This document shows positions 1 through 9,034 of a stretch of 64,000 bases of DNA, piece after piece. The DNA is from Nostoc sp. TCL26-01 (GTDB lineage Bacteria; Cyanobacteriota; Cyanobacteriia; Cyanobacteriales; Nostocaceae), in contig NZ_CP040297.1 of the NCBI RefSeq assembly GCF_013393945.1, positions 124,001-188,000 on the forward strand. Direction: 5' to 3'. The notes beneath the pieces were generated by a model. The model searched no databases, had not been told where the DNA came from, and was given only the letters and a program-made list of their open reading frames with translations. Position 1 is the stretch's first letter. Each line of letters begins with the position of its first letter. The position numbers and the translations under genes were made by a program.

Positions 1-313
1 TGATAAAGCGAGAAGGTGTGTAAACAATCCATTGGTCTAAAGACTGCTCACTAGGAGGAATTGGTTGTATTTGATTTTTTTCATTCATCACCCATGAGCG
101 TACGTAAACTTTTAGCTCAACTGGTTTAGAATCAAAATTTATCACCTTAATAGCTTGAGAGCGTGTCTTATTGCTCTTAATATCGATTTGAAATCTTGGC
201 GGAGAAACACCAACATTAATTGCTGATGCTGGCATTGTGCTTAAAGCTAACGCTCCTAATATACCCAAAGAGATTGTGCTAAGTTTTGGGAAAAACTGAA
301 TAAGATTTTTCAC
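1..313 (-). CDS. PapD-like pilus-assembly chaperone (3' end outside window)
   Basis: Only the first 104 or so codons are present; the gene continues past the window start. Translation from a GTG start gives a hydrophobic signal peptide ending near MPASA, followed by a beta-rich stretch with SPPRFQIDI, KPVELKVYVRSW and WIVYTPSRF. This pattern fits the N-terminal Ig-like domain of periplasmic PapD-type chaperones, which hold pilin subunits before delivery to an outer-membrane usher. It lies downstream of two secreted pilin-like genes on the same strand, with a gap of 47 bases, so the three could be one operon. An usher would be expected further left, out of view. The domain call rests on pattern recognition and gene context; the end of the protein is unseen. 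Confidence 0.65.
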   Translation of the reverse strand, partial: MKNLIQFFPKLSTISLGILGALALSTMPASAINVGVSPPRFQIDIKSNKTRSQAIKVINFDSKPVELKVYVRSWVMNEKNQIQPIPPSEQSLDQWIVYTPSRFI

Positions 314-360
314 TTCTGTACACCACAGTATAATTATTTTCTCATTACAGTAAAAGCAAA

Positions 361-924
361 TTAACGACGCTCTACAACCACCGTTAATTCCCCAGCGTAG
401 ATACCTGCAATCTGAGCGCCGGAAATATCCATTTTTAATCGAAAGCCACCTTGAACTACAGCTGTATTACTGTTGAGATCGCGTGAAACTTCCATAATTG
501 GTAATGACTCTAGTATCACTGGTAGCTTTGCATCAGAACGTTGCTCACTGCTGACTGCATTACCGTTGCCGTTTTCGGCTTTTAGTTGATAAGTAGCATA
601 GAGTGAAGCAACTTGATCTACAGGGACTCGCATCTGCCAGACATTAGGAAATTCCCGCACAATTGATGTGTTAAATGAAGGCGGAGCGAATAAGTCACCT
701 GGGTTACTGACTGACTCACTCTTACTAGTCAGGCTCAGTTCTGATTGTGCTATTGGGGGAATTGTCAGCTTTTGAGGAGTAGCTAATTGGTAAATCTCAA
801 CAGGTGCAACGGGGGAAGTAAGTTGACCTAGAGTAGGTGTTTGTGACCAAGATAACAAACCTATACTGATAGCTAAGTAGCTAAATAAGCGGTGTTGATA
901 ACTCTGAATTTGAGGCCATGACAT
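361..924 (-). CDS. secreted pilin-like protein, 187 aa
   Basis: The protein has a signal peptide (about residues 12-33, ending near TLGQ), a Pro/Ser/Thr-rich stretch, and a C-terminal region rich in alternating hydrophobic residues. It ends in AGIYAGELTVVVERR, which resembles the end of the pilin-like protein encoded just upstream (AGTYSGLLKVEAYRP). Such terminal strands are typical of chaperone-usher type subunits, though I cannot prove the family. It has no cysteines after the signal peptide. It lies between the pilin-like gene and the PapD-like chaperone on the same strand, so a role as a minor or adaptor fibre subunit is my inference. The start ATG is the only good one before the signal peptide. 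Confidence 0.5.
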   Translation of the reverse strand: MSWPQIQSYQHRLFSYLAISIGLLSWSQTPTLGQLTSPVAPVEIYQLATPQKLTIPPIAQSELSLTSKSESVSNPGDLFAPPSFNTSIVREFPNVWQMRVPVDQVASLYATYQLKAENGNGNAVSSEQRSDAKLPVILESLPIMEVSRDLNSNTAVVQGGFRLKMDISGAQIAGIYAGELTVVVERR

Positions 925-1157
925 ATTGTTTAATTATTCACGTTCCAGTCATGAAGACAAGTCAAATCTTTACTGATATTCATTGCTAAAAGATTTAGTA
1001 TGAAGAATATCCCCCAATTTCCCAGGGATGAAGGGGGATATTTAATCTAGTTAGTTGACTGAATTAGTTAGTAATGGGAGAGTAATCTGCCTTTTGCTTG
1101 CCAAGGTTTGAGCCAGATTTTCTTCTTCCAATACCAATTAACAGCAAATCAATTAGA

Positions 1158-1766
1158 CTATGGTCTGTAAGCTTCAACTTTCAACAAACCTGAGTAGGTT
1201 CCGGCTTTTGTTGAGCCATCTAAGGGGATGCTCAAAGTAATGTCTTGAGCAGGTGCAGTAGTCAAACCTGTAGCAGTTTTTTGCCCAGCACCAGCAGTGA
1301 CTGAAACGCCTGTGAGGGTATTCGTAGTAGTACCTACTGTGCTAGAAAATCCAGCACTAGGAGGTGTGATAGCAACTTCGTAAGTACCTGTGGGGCTATT
1401 AGACCAAACAACGTAGGCGCTAGCAATAGTTTTAGCCAGAGCGCCACCAGTGGGTAGAACAAAAGGTGATGCAGTATTAACAGTAGTTGTACCTGGACTA
1501 GTTGTTGTTTGGTCACTGCCTATGTAAGTGTCAGTAGTACCTACTTGAGTTAATGTTACTCCTGAACCTGCCAATTCAGCCGCAGTAATGTCTACATCTG
1601 CAACATCAATAGTTCTCAAAAAGAGAATCTCAGGGACAGTAATGTTAACGGTGATATCTTTAGATGGCCCATTACCCTGAGTAACCTGAGCGTTGGCAGG
1701 TGCAGAAACAACAGCAGCACCCAAAGCAGCACCAACAGCAACAATAGCTAAAAATTTGTTCTTCAT
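1158..1766 (-). CDS. major pilin-like surface protein, 202 aa
   Basis: The protein starts with a clean signal peptide (MKNKFLAIVAVGAALGAAVV, cleavage after APANA). The mature part is rich in Gly, Thr, Ser and Ala with short beta strands such as KDITVNITVPEILFLRTI and a C-terminal strand AGTYSGLLKVEAYRP. It has no cysteine and few charged residues. This composition is typical of fibre-forming subunits exported across the outer membrane. Together with the next two genes downstream on the same strand (a similar secreted protein and a PapD-like chaperone) it suggests an archaic (sigma-type) chaperone-usher pilus, a class reported in cyanobacteria. The subunit role is inferred from context; there is no motif that settles it. 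AT-rich upstream sequence with ATTAATG-like spacing may carry the promoter. Confidence 0.55.
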   Translation of the reverse strand: MKNKFLAIVAVGAALGAAVVSAPANAQVTQGNGPSKDITVNITVPEILFLRTIDVADVDITAAELAGSGVTLTQVGTTDTYIGSDQTTTSPGTTTVNTASPFVLPTGGALAKTIASAYVVWSNSPTGTYEVAITPPSAGFSSTVGTTTNTLTGVSVTAGAGQKTATGLTTAPAQDITLSIPLDGSTKAGTYSGLLKVEAYRP

Positions 1767-1948
1767 ATTGGAAAATATCTCCCTATTTTTTGTGTTTGTG
1801 TCAAGTCGTCTTGACTATGAGCAAATCTCGTGGAATTAATGCGGTAAACAATGTTTCGGTTTACCTACAACTGACAGAAACTAGTGCAAATACAAGCAAT
1901 TAAGTTTGGTTGTTTAGATAGATTTTGTTTTGACTAATCACCTCCTGT

Positions 1949-4708
1949 TTAAATCACGTATAATTCTGTGCCACTAGCTCCGTCTGTAGCAGTGAAGAAC
2001 AGTTTTGTACCAACGACAGTTAGCTTATCTGGGTTAGCAATTCCTGTAGCGTAAATATTGCTGACCTTTTGTGTATTGCTAGCTGTGCCGTCACTGAACC
2101 ACACTTCCCTGTTTGTGCCATCAGAAGCAGCAAAAGCCAGGGTGCTATTGAAGTTGACGAGACTAGTAGGAGTACTATTGTTGGGCTGGCCAGCGTTTGT
2201 ACCAGTCCAAATATCTTTAATTATTGATGTGTTGGCATCTGTACCATCTGTTTTCCATAGTTCTAAACCCGTAGCCGGATCATTTGCTGCAAAGTAAAGA
2301 GTGTTACCAACAGATGTTAAGTTAATAGGCCCAAGTCCAAGATTGGGGGCTTGAGCGGTGTTATTTTTAACTCTAACAGTGCCGCTATTAGTGCCATCAC
2401 TCTTCCATAGTTCAAAATTAAAGTCATTATTACTATCTGTGACAAAGTACAACGTATTGCCAACAGCCGTGAGATAGTCTGGTGCAAATGAATTATTCCC
2501 GGCTGTAATATCCTTCACTAAGCTGGCTGTTGTACCACTTTGGTATTGCCAAATTTCAAAGCCACTTGTACCGTTATTAGCTGTGAAGTACAAGGTGTTA
2601 CCAACCACAGTTAATCTACGTGGAGTGGAGTTAGTTACGCCTCCCACATTGATAACTTGTGTACCCGCTACTGTGCCATCAGTTGACCACAATTGATTAT
2701 TATTTTGGGCTGTAAACAAGAGCCGATTGTTAAAAGCAGTGGTAAAAGTGGGTGTGCCACTACTAGCAAAACCAGGATTAATATCAGCTAGGCTAACAGT
2801 TGTACCGTTATACACCCATAATTTCCTGACGGCGCTACTATCTACGGCAGTCAAGAAAAGTTGACTACCAACAACAGTCAAGTTACTAGGATCAGAATTA
2901 CCGGTGTTGGGATTAATATCACTAATCCTACTGGCAGTTGTACCGTTATACTCCCAAAGCTCTCTACCAAATGTACTATTACTAGCCGTGAAGTATAACT
3001 TATTGTTAAATACTAAGAGATTACTGGGGTTAAAACCATTGATATTTGTGAGACGAGTATTTGTGTTGCCATCACTCTTCCATAACTGAACACCATTTGC
3101 ACCACCATCATCAGAGGTAAAGTACAAGGTATTACCCAAGGCAGTAAGATTGCTAGGATTAGAACTACCTGCACCTGGATTAATTTCTAGTTTTTTAACT
3201 TGTCCTTGGGCTGATATATCTAGGGTGTAGAATGTGTTGATTGAATTATTATCGTAAGCTGTATTAATGGTGTAGACACGAATATAGTATGTACCAGCAT
3301 TTAGCGTTAGATTACTAATGCTTTCGCTACTATTTCCGGCTTGATTAGATATTCCTACTTGTGCATTACTGCTATTGAGTATCTGGACATCTGCATTCAC
3401 TAATCGGGTATCTGCATAGCTACTCAAAATAGAGAGATTGAGATTGACGTTACTAGTGCTACCAAGAGTGAATTTATAGTAATCATTAATGTCTATATTG
3501 CCTACAAACTCATTGCGAGTGATAAAACCGTTTAAATTACCTAAATTTTGAGCTGAACCGATATTGGGAGCTTGATCTGTTGCTATATTTTGCGTGGCTA
3601 CGCTCAGAGTGTAGTTGGCTGATGTAACACCAGAAACAGCAGTAATTAAGATATTGTAAGTGCCGGCATTTAAGCTACGGCGAATAAAATCTAGAGTTGT
3701 TCCTGATTGAGCAGAAGCTTGAATATTGTTACCATTTTGATCTTGTAGAAACAAGTTAGCATCTGCGGAAAGTGAGGTGAATTTAATGTCAACTAAAGCA
3801 GATGAAGCTAAGGTGAATTTGTAATAATCTTGGTTATCAGCAGTGCCGACTAAATCTGATATGGTGGTAGGAGGTGTAATGCTAGTAGCAGCCGCTAGTG
3901 TATTTCCTCCGGTATCTGGAGCATCAGCAGTAAAATTAACCTGTAAATTATAGTTTGTGGTATCTAAACTTGTATAAGCCCGGATATAGTAAGTGCCTGA
4001 TGCTAGATAACTACTGATAACATCTGGTGTTGTACCTGTGAAAAAACTATCTTTAAGAGTTGTTCCATTACCGCGTAACAACCTCAAGTCAGCGTTACCA
4101 CTGGAAGGGGTGAGATTAATATTAACAGTCCCACTGTTAGTTAAGGTGAATTTGTAGAAGTCGCTACTATCTTGAACAAGTCCTGTATTTGGACTACCAA
4201 CAAAATCGGTTGCGGTGTAGCCGCTACCATTTACAGATGTACTAATATCCCTATTAGCATTAGCATCTGTAGTGGAGTTGTCAGATATGCCCGTATCTAA
4301 AATAGCCTCTGCTGATAAACTTAAATTGTAAGTTGTGCTGACTGTGCTATTGACTAAATAAACTTGGGCGTAATAAGAGGTGTTAGCAGGTTGGTTGTTG
4401 AGGGTAAAGCGGATAGATTCTGAAGCGTTACCAGAGGTACTGGCAACTTTCAGATTGCTGCCATTACTATTGAGTAAATATAAATCAGCATCACTATTCG
4501 CAGCTAATCCAGTGAGGTTAAGGGTGACGATACTAGAACTGCTAACAGTAAATCTGTAATAATCATTCCTGTCAGCACTGCTGAGGGAGTCTTGAAAGAT
4601 ATTGGATGTGCTAGTGAGAGAACCGCCAATATAAGATGCAGATGTGGTATCTAAAGCTGTGGCTGTGTTACTTCCTGGATCGGGGAATCCTGAATAAGGA
4701 CTTGGCAT
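1949..4708 (-). CDS. PPC-domain and ELWxxDGT-repeat surface protein, 919 aa
   Basis: The first half (about residues 20-500) contains four PPC-like (bacterial pre-peptidase C-terminal) beta domains, each with a 'DYYKFTL' core and a 'AGTYYIRVYT' end (DYYRFTV, DFYKFTL, DYYKFTL, DYYKFTL). The second half (about 505-919) is a run of roughly nine 45-residue repeats with 'VGNTLYFTA.D...G.ELWKSDGT', the ELWxxDGT repeat, which is expected to fold as a beta propeller or related solenoid. No enzyme domain is visible and there is no ordinary N-terminal signal peptide. Export by a non-Sec route such as type I secretion is therefore possible, but no glycine-rich RTX signal is seen. Probably a large adhesin or matrix protein. 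Only a cell-surface role can be supported. Confidence 0.75.
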   Translation of the reverse strand: MPSPYSGFPDPGSNTATALDTTSASYIGGSLTSTSNIFQDSLSSADRNDYYRFTVSSSSIVTLNLTGLAANSDADLYLLNSNGSNLKVASTSGNASESIRFTLNNQPANTSYYAQVYLVNSTVSTTYNLSLSAEAILDTGISDNSTTDANANRDISTSVNGSGYTATDFVGSPNTGLVQDSSDFYKFTLTNSGTVNINLTPSSGNADLRLLRGNGTTLKDSFFTGTTPDVISSYLASGTYYIRAYTSLDTTNYNLQVNFTADAPDTGGNTLAAATSITPPTTISDLVGTADNQDYYKFTLASSALVDIKFTSLSADANLFLQDQNGNNIQASAQSGTTLDFIRRSLNAGTYNILITAVSGVTSANYTLSVATQNIATDQAPNIGSAQNLGNLNGFITRNEFVGNIDINDYYKFTLGSTSNVNLNLSILSSYADTRLVNADVQILNSSNAQVGISNQAGNSSESISNLTLNAGTYYIRVYTINTAYDNNSINTFYTLDISAQGQVKKLEINPGAGSSNPSNLTALGNTLYFTSDDGGANGVQLWKSDGNTNTRLTNINGFNPSNLLVFNNKLYFTASNSTFGRELWEYNGTTASRISDINPNTGNSDPSNLTVVGSQLFLTAVDSSAVRKLWVYNGTTVSLADINPGFASSGTPTFTTAFNNRLLFTAQNNNQLWSTDGTVAGTQVINVGGVTNSTPRRLTVVGNTLYFTANNGTSGFEIWQYQSGTTASLVKDITAGNNSFAPDYLTAVGNTLYFVTDSNNDFNFELWKSDGTNSGTVRVKNNTAQAPNLGLGPINLTSVGNTLYFAANDPATGLELWKTDGTDANTSIIKDIWTGTNAGQPNNSTPTSLVNFNSTLAFAASDGTNREVWFSDGTASNTQKVSNIYATGIANPDKLTVVGTKLFFTATDGASGTELYVI

Positions 4709-5626
4709 AATATTTAATATTTTTTATAGAGATTCAACATTTAAATGCTGGCTACAAATTTTTCATAGCCATTGACAACAAGTTTTTGTGGGTTAACCAA
4801 CCAAGAATTTGTTGTGACGATCGCTAAATTCCTGGCTTATGTGTAAAGATGCGATTATCCTGAAGTAATAATTTTCTTTGGTAACTAAGTTTTTGTGTGA
4901 GGTTTACTTAGTAAAGGTAAGGGTGAGAAATGTTGATTTTGAGTGAGTGCTGAAAACTTTGATAGTTTGTTACCAATCTCTAAATGTTTGCCAAAAATAA
5001 TTTGTGGTTTATCTATGAATATGTTCTATATTTTGGTTTTTTGTTGAGTTATCTCCTTCTAGATTCACTGCAACTAGAATTTAACTTCTAGGTAAAATAG
5101 TTTACCTCCGCAAATATACTTAAAATTATGAGGAAGAGTCACATAAGTTGCCAGGAAAATTGTGATAAATTTTTATATATAAAATTCTTATAATGTATTC
5201 TTGCTGGGGTGCAAGGTAATTACCTTTGAATGAGTATGTTTATATATCTCCAGTATTTTCACTGAGTCAACTGAGGATGTACTCAATTATCTAGGGGACA
5301 TTATGGAATCTAATTGCTTTCCTCATATCTTGCACCAAGCGACTGGAAGTCGCGGCTACACAGGCAAAACCCGCCTGCGCGGGTTTCAAACACTTAATTT
5401 TGTGTTAGTCCACGTAGGCGGCTTACCCTTCTCTACGAGACGCTACGCGAACGGGAACATATGGAGTCTAATTGCTTTCGGCCGATTTGCTTCATCAGGA
5501 AAATGACATTACACTATCGTCGAAGTTTTGATCTCAACCATAATTTAGCATTCCCCAAGATTGGTGGCGCGATCGCCCATCTCATCATCGCAATTTGATA
5601 ACATCAGATTTTCCCCACATTGGCTC
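4709..5626. other. intergenic region with dispersed repeat
   Basis: This gap of about 0.9 kb lies between the divergent PPC/ELWxxDGT gene and the sensor kinase, so it must hold promoters for both. I see AT-rich sequence, including TATATATAAAATT around 5175, but no promoter I can place with confidence. The part from about 5300 to 5480 is a dispersed repeat, described separately. A short open frame beginning at 5303 consists almost wholly of that repeat and is not a gene. Confidence 0.6.
5302..5479. repeat. dispersed Nostoc-type repeat between two 20-bp direct copies
   Basis: A GC-rich block (about 5338-5455) contains the hairpins GCGACTGGAAGTCGC and CCCGCCTGCGCGGG and the segment CTCTACGAGACGCTACGCGAACGG. 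The latter is a relative of the copies near 16630 and 41235. The block is bracketed by TATGGAATCTAATTGCTTTC and TATGGAGTCTAATTGCTTTC, which differ at one base. The direct copies suggest either insertion with a long duplication or repeat-mediated segment duplication. Confidence 0.7.
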
Positions 5627-7024
5627 ATGTTCCAAGCTACTCGCCGCCGTCTGGCTCTTTGGTATACTGCTGTAACGGCTGTTTTGCTGCTGCTGTTCGC
5701 TAGTGGTGTGTATTTGTATGTCCGCAGTACTCTAGTAGAACGGATTGACGATACCCTCAATCATGTGGTGGAGATAGTCGAGCGTTCTTTGGTGATTGAG
5801 CCAATTGACGGGGACTTTGAGAAATTTCGGATTAATGTTGAAGTCAGTTTTCGCAACAATGCCAATACCGTAGAGGATGACCACATTGATTTAGAGTGGT
5901 TTAGTCCGACTGGTGAGTTAATGTGGTCTACTTTTTCTGAGCCTCTAAATATTCCCATTCATAGCGATCGCAATGCCGAAACTGTACATATAAATAAACA
6001 AGCAAAGGAAAGATGGGAAGACTCAGAACTATTATTACGCCAAATTACCCAAAGAGTAGAAGTTGGAAGGCAAGTTTTGGGATATCTGCGTGTCAGCCAT
6101 CCGTGGTTTGAGGTGACTAAACCTAGTCGGCAGTTAATTGTGGATTTGGCGTTGGGTACTGGCTTGATGGTGTTGTCTGTGGGTGCAAGTGGTTGGTTTT
6201 TGTCGGGTAAGGCGATGGAACCTGTAGGGGAATCATATCAACGTCTCAAGCAATTTACGGCTGATGCTTCCCATGAACTGAGAAGTCCCATAACTTTGAT
6301 TCAAACTAATGTCCAAGTTGCTTTAGCAGATTTGGAATCGGCTGAGGTGGAAGCGGCTGTATCTTTTAACTATCGTCAACAGTTAAAGGTGGTGGAAAGA
6401 CTAACGCAGCGCTTGGGTAAATTAGTTAATGATTTACTGTTTTTAGCACGACAAGACAGTGGTACTAGCAGAGACGGATTTTCATCTTGTCCATTAGATG
6501 CTTTGTTGATGGAGGTTGTAGAAGAACAGCAATTGTTAGCGAAAGAGAAAGCGATAATATTGAATCTGCATTTAATTGATCCGCCGACTTCGGAAACTAG
6601 CCTGGAATTATTGGAGAATTGGTTTACATTGATGGGTAATTGGGATCAATTGGTGCGATTGTTTACCAATTTGATTGGTAATGCTTTGCAATATACATCC
6701 ATTGGTGGGGCGGTAAATGTAGAATTAGCACGCCTGGATAAAAATCGTTACAGTATGCCTTTTTTACAAATTAAGGTGAGTGATACGGGGGTAGGGATTC
6801 CCTCTGAGGCGCTACCACGGTTATTTGATCGCTTTTATCGAGTTGATCCTGCGCGCACACACAAGTCGAGAAATATCGCCACAGACAGCGCTACTGGTTC
6901 AGGATTAGGACTAGCGATCGCTCTAGCGATTGTGGAACATCACCAAGGACAAATTCAAGTTGAAAGTACTGTTGGTCAAGGTACTACTTTTATTGTCATA
7001 TTACCTATAACTCTTGAGTCTTAA
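5627..7024 (+). CDS. RppB-like sensor histidine kinase
   Basis: A membrane-bound two-component sensor kinase that would phosphorylate a partner response regulator. From the chosen ATG the protein has a first membrane helix at about 10-32, a periplasmic region of about 135 residues, and a second helix near 170-192. The HisKA box FTADASHELRSP follows (phospho-His about 216), then an HATPase domain with N (NLIGNALQY), G1 (VSDTGVGIP), F (LFDRFYR) and G2 (GSGLGLAIA) boxes. The start MFQATRRRLALWYT matches the beginning of cyanobacterial RppB/NrsS-type kinases, so I prefer it to the upstream in-frame TTG at 5561. No response regulator gene is adjacent, so it is an orphan in this window. The next gene, a DUF2267 protein, is on the same strand about 200 bases away. 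Confidence 0.85.
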   Translation: MFQATRRRLALWYTAVTAVLLLLFASGVYLYVRSTLVERIDDTLNHVVEIVERSLVIEPIDGDFEKFRINVEVSFRNNANTVEDDHIDLEWFSPTGELMWSTFSEPLNIPIHSDRNAETVHINKQAKERWEDSELLLRQITQRVEVGRQVLGYLRVSHPWFEVTKPSRQLIVDLALGTGLMVLSVGASGWFLSGKAMEPVGESYQRLKQFTADASHELRSPITLIQTNVQVALADLESAEVEAAVSFNYRQQLKVVERLTQRLGKLVNDLLFLARQDSGTSRDGFSSCPLDALLMEVVEEQQLLAKEKAIILNLHLIDPPTSETSLELLENWFTLMGNWDQLVRLFTNLIGNALQYTSIGGAVNVELARLDKNRYSMPFLQIKVSDTGVGIPSEALPRLFDRFYRVDPARTHKSRNIATDSATGSGLGLAIALAIVEHHQGQIQVESTVGQGTTFIVILPITLES

Positions 7025-7227
7025 TTTTGTCATTCAGATTTTGTTTCTTGTGACAGATGAATCATTGTACCTTTAACTACTAATTTATTTATTAATACCT
7101 GCATTCAATCGCCATAAATATTTGCAGCTAACAGGAAAATGATTGTTGTATTTTTCTGGAATTAGTAAAAAATATTTTTAGCTTTAGGCTGAGAAATGCA
7201 GGAGACATGAAATTTTTGGAGGGATGA

Positions 7228-7707
7228 ATGACAACTTCCATTGCACAAAAAGATATGCCTTTTTTAGAAAAGGTAAAAACCAAGAGTGGTTTATCTGATA
7301 TCTATGATGCTAGAGACTTAACAGAAGTTGTCTTTCGCGTAATGCGTGACTTGATGACGACAGAAGCTGCTGATAGAGTGGAAGCAGAATTACACGAACC
7401 AGCAGAAGTAAGTGATGATAAATCACTACAAATGGAAATTGCTGATTTGTGGCATGATACTAATCCTATTGTCGGATTTTTGAGTCGGGTACGTCCACCT
7501 TGGCAAGGCCCTGGTATTTTTAAAATTGATAGCGATCGCTTTTTATTCCGAGTCGCTAATGAAGGGGGAATGCCGCCAAATGTGGACAGAGAACAAGTAG
7601 TAAAAGCTGTATTTTCTGCAACAAAAGACGAACTATCACCAGAACGTATTGCAGAAATTGCTAGCTGGTTACCAGATAAAGTTCTTCAACTTTGGCAAGA
7701 CGCATAA
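7228..7707 (+). CDS. DUF2267 family protein, 159 aa
   Basis: A small soluble protein with the alpha-helical DUF2267 pattern: MPFLEKVKTKSGL, a middle segment with LHDTNPIVGFLSRVR-like sequence, and a C-terminal QVVKAVFSATKDELSPERIAEIASWLPDKVLQLW. No signal peptide or membrane segment is present. A good ribosome site (GGAGGG, 5-10 bases before the ATG) supports the start. The biochemical role of DUF2267 is not established, although members are common near stress functions. A repeat element begins five bases after the stop codon. Confidence 0.8.
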   Translation: MTTSIAQKDMPFLEKVKTKSGLSDIYDARDLTEVVFRVMRDLMTTEAADRVEAELHEPAEVSDDKSLQMEIADLWHDTNPIVGFLSRVRPPWQGPGIFKIDSDRFLFRVANEGGMPPNVDREQVVKAVFSATKDELSPERIAEIASWLPDKVLQLWQDA

Positions 7708-7711
7708 ATCT

Positions 7712-7846
7712 AGGACTTACGCACTCAACCAATAAACCATAAATGAGGGTGGTCAATAGTCCATAGTCAATGGTCAAAATCAAGTTTTTTGGACTATTGA
7801 CTATTGACAAAAAAGCCAGAAAATTTAGTGACACTGCGTATGTCCA
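7712..7846. mobile_element. MITE-like element, family A (copy 1)
   Basis: The element is bounded by AGGACTTACGCA on the left and TGCGTATGTCC on the right, which form a terminal inverted repeat. The interior holds several TCAATAG/TCAATGG heptamers and the conserved right end AAAGCCAGAAAATTTAGTGACAC. Related copies occur at 36604-36690 (one half, inverted), 47695-47902 (full) and, degraded, from 35493. It has no coding capacity and would need a transposase in trans. It sits directly behind the DUF2267 stop codon. Confidence 0.7.
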
Positions 7847-7868
7847 AAAATCATTGATTGTTAATAAT

Positions 7869-7897
7869 ATACCCAACTTGTTAACGAAGTTGGGTAT
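7869..7897. terminator. perfect 11-bp hairpin, possible terminator
   Basis: ATACCCAACTT pairs perfectly with AAGTTGGGTAT across a 7-base loop. It is followed by TTATAGGTTTT, a weak T tract. It lies after the DUF2267 gene and its trailing repeat, and could end that transcript. Confidence 0.5.
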
Positions 7898-8120
7898 TTA
7901 TAGGTTTTACATCATGCTCTAGATATAAATTGGCATAGATATCTTTTGTCTGCAATTTCCAGCCTAAAGTTAGACAAAGACAAAAACACTATTTGCTAGA
8001 TTAGCAATGCTGAATCTTTTGTCATGGTCAATTAAGTTGTTTTTTTATTGATTTAACTAAGTAAGCAAAAAAATAGACCCTACAAATTAAATTAATTGTT
8101 GTTTTTTTTAGGAGAAACCG

Positions 8121-8933
8121 ATGAGTATACATATTCCCAATCACGCTGGATTATTGAGTGCCGTCTGTGGTGGATTGTTGATAGGAGTTTCAGCAGTTCC
8201 ACAAGCAATATTTGCTCAACAACCAACAATTCAACAACCAACTAATTCACCCAATTCTAAAGTTAATCCTTGTCCCAAAATTTTCTACGAAGAACCGCAT
8301 AATAATCGAGTTGCCGTACCTCAAGGTTGTACTCCTAATGCCTATACTCAAAGACTCATAGAGCAAGGATCGCTGCCTCAAAGTAATGTTCCCACTAGCT
8401 CGACAACAGAGCAAACCAATTTGGGTGTTGGTGGTGAAAGAAATTCAGCACTTAATCCCAATCCCAGTATTTTAAATGAAGCTCCCTACAATCGCTCTCA
8501 ACCTCGCGTACAAACTTCAACCACAGAAACAATTACTCAACCATCAACCTCAGTTCCCACTGAGCAAACTTCTACACCAGGTAGCACCACCCAAGTAACG
8601 CCAACAAGACAAACCCCCAGTGCAACGATCGCTCTAGTCAGTGGTAGGGTTAATATCAAGCTTGTTAATGATACTGGGGCTAGTGTAACCTATCAAGTCA
8701 TTGGTGACACACCACCGCGATCGCTACAAGGTAAAACTGATGTGACACTGCAACGTCTCAACACACCAGTAACGGTCACATTCCAACGGGAAGACGGGGG
8801 ATTATTACAAGCCACTCCCCAGCCTTCATCCACATCAGGAATGTTGGAAGTAAGATTGAAAGAGACTACTGATGTGGGTCAAGATAAAAGTGCGTTGAGA
8901 ATTGAAGGTAATGGTTCGGTATTTTTGAATTAG
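8121..8933 (+). CDS. secreted Pro/Thr/Gln-rich protein of unknown function, 270 aa
   Basis: The protein has a signal peptide (about residues 1-33, ending PQAIFAQQ). A Cys-containing motif follows (NPCPKIFYEEPHNNRVAVPQGC, two cysteines that could form a disulfide), then a long low-complexity stretch rich in Thr, Ser, Pro and Gln (about 90-165). The C-terminal beta-rich domain is at about 170-270 (VSGRVNIKLVNDTGASVTYQVIGDTPPRSLQGKTDVTLQRL). This last part looks like a small Ig-like or carbohydrate-binding fold, but I cannot assign a family. An AGGAG ribosome site lies 8 bases before the ATG. Similar secreted proteins are common in Nostocales. Periplasmic or surface location is the only safe statement. 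Confidence 0.65.
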   Translation: MSIHIPNHAGLLSAVCGGLLIGVSAVPQAIFAQQPTIQQPTNSPNSKVNPCPKIFYEEPHNNRVAVPQGCTPNAYTQRLIEQGSLPQSNVPTSSTTEQTNLGVGGERNSALNPNPSILNEAPYNRSQPRVQTSTTETITQPSTSVPTEQTSTPGSTTQVTPTRQTPSATIALVSGRVNIKLVNDTGASVTYQVIGDTPPRSLQGKTDVTLQRLNTPVTVTFQREDGGLLQATPQPSSTSGMLEVRLKETTDVGQDKSALRIEGNGSVFLN

Positions 8934-8936
8934 GTA

Positions 8937-9034
8937 TTGGTCAATGGTCAATAGTCAATAGTCATTAGTCAATAGTCATTGGTCATTGGTCACTACTCAG
9001 CACTCAGCACTCCCTCACTCCCTCACTCCCTCAC
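8937..9034. repeat. heptamer (STRR-type) repeat array
   Basis: Tandem and mixed 7-base units: TCAATGG, TCAATAG, TCATTAG and TCATTGG, then CACTCAG and finally four CTCACTC/TCCCTCA units. The array fills the whole gap between two convergent genes and runs into the stop codon of the TPR gene. Units are contiguous with no unique spacers, so it is not a CRISPR. Confidence 0.85.

Noticed and set aside
5303..5506. Short plus-strand open frame between the surface protein and the sensor kinase
   Set aside because: Most of it is the dispersed GC-rich repeat; codons follow repeat symmetry and no ribosome site is seen.
8937..9034. Possible CRISPR array
   Set aside because: Units are 7 bases long and contiguous, with no unique spacers; this is a heptamer tandem repeat. 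The same holds for 51398, 54900 and 58100.
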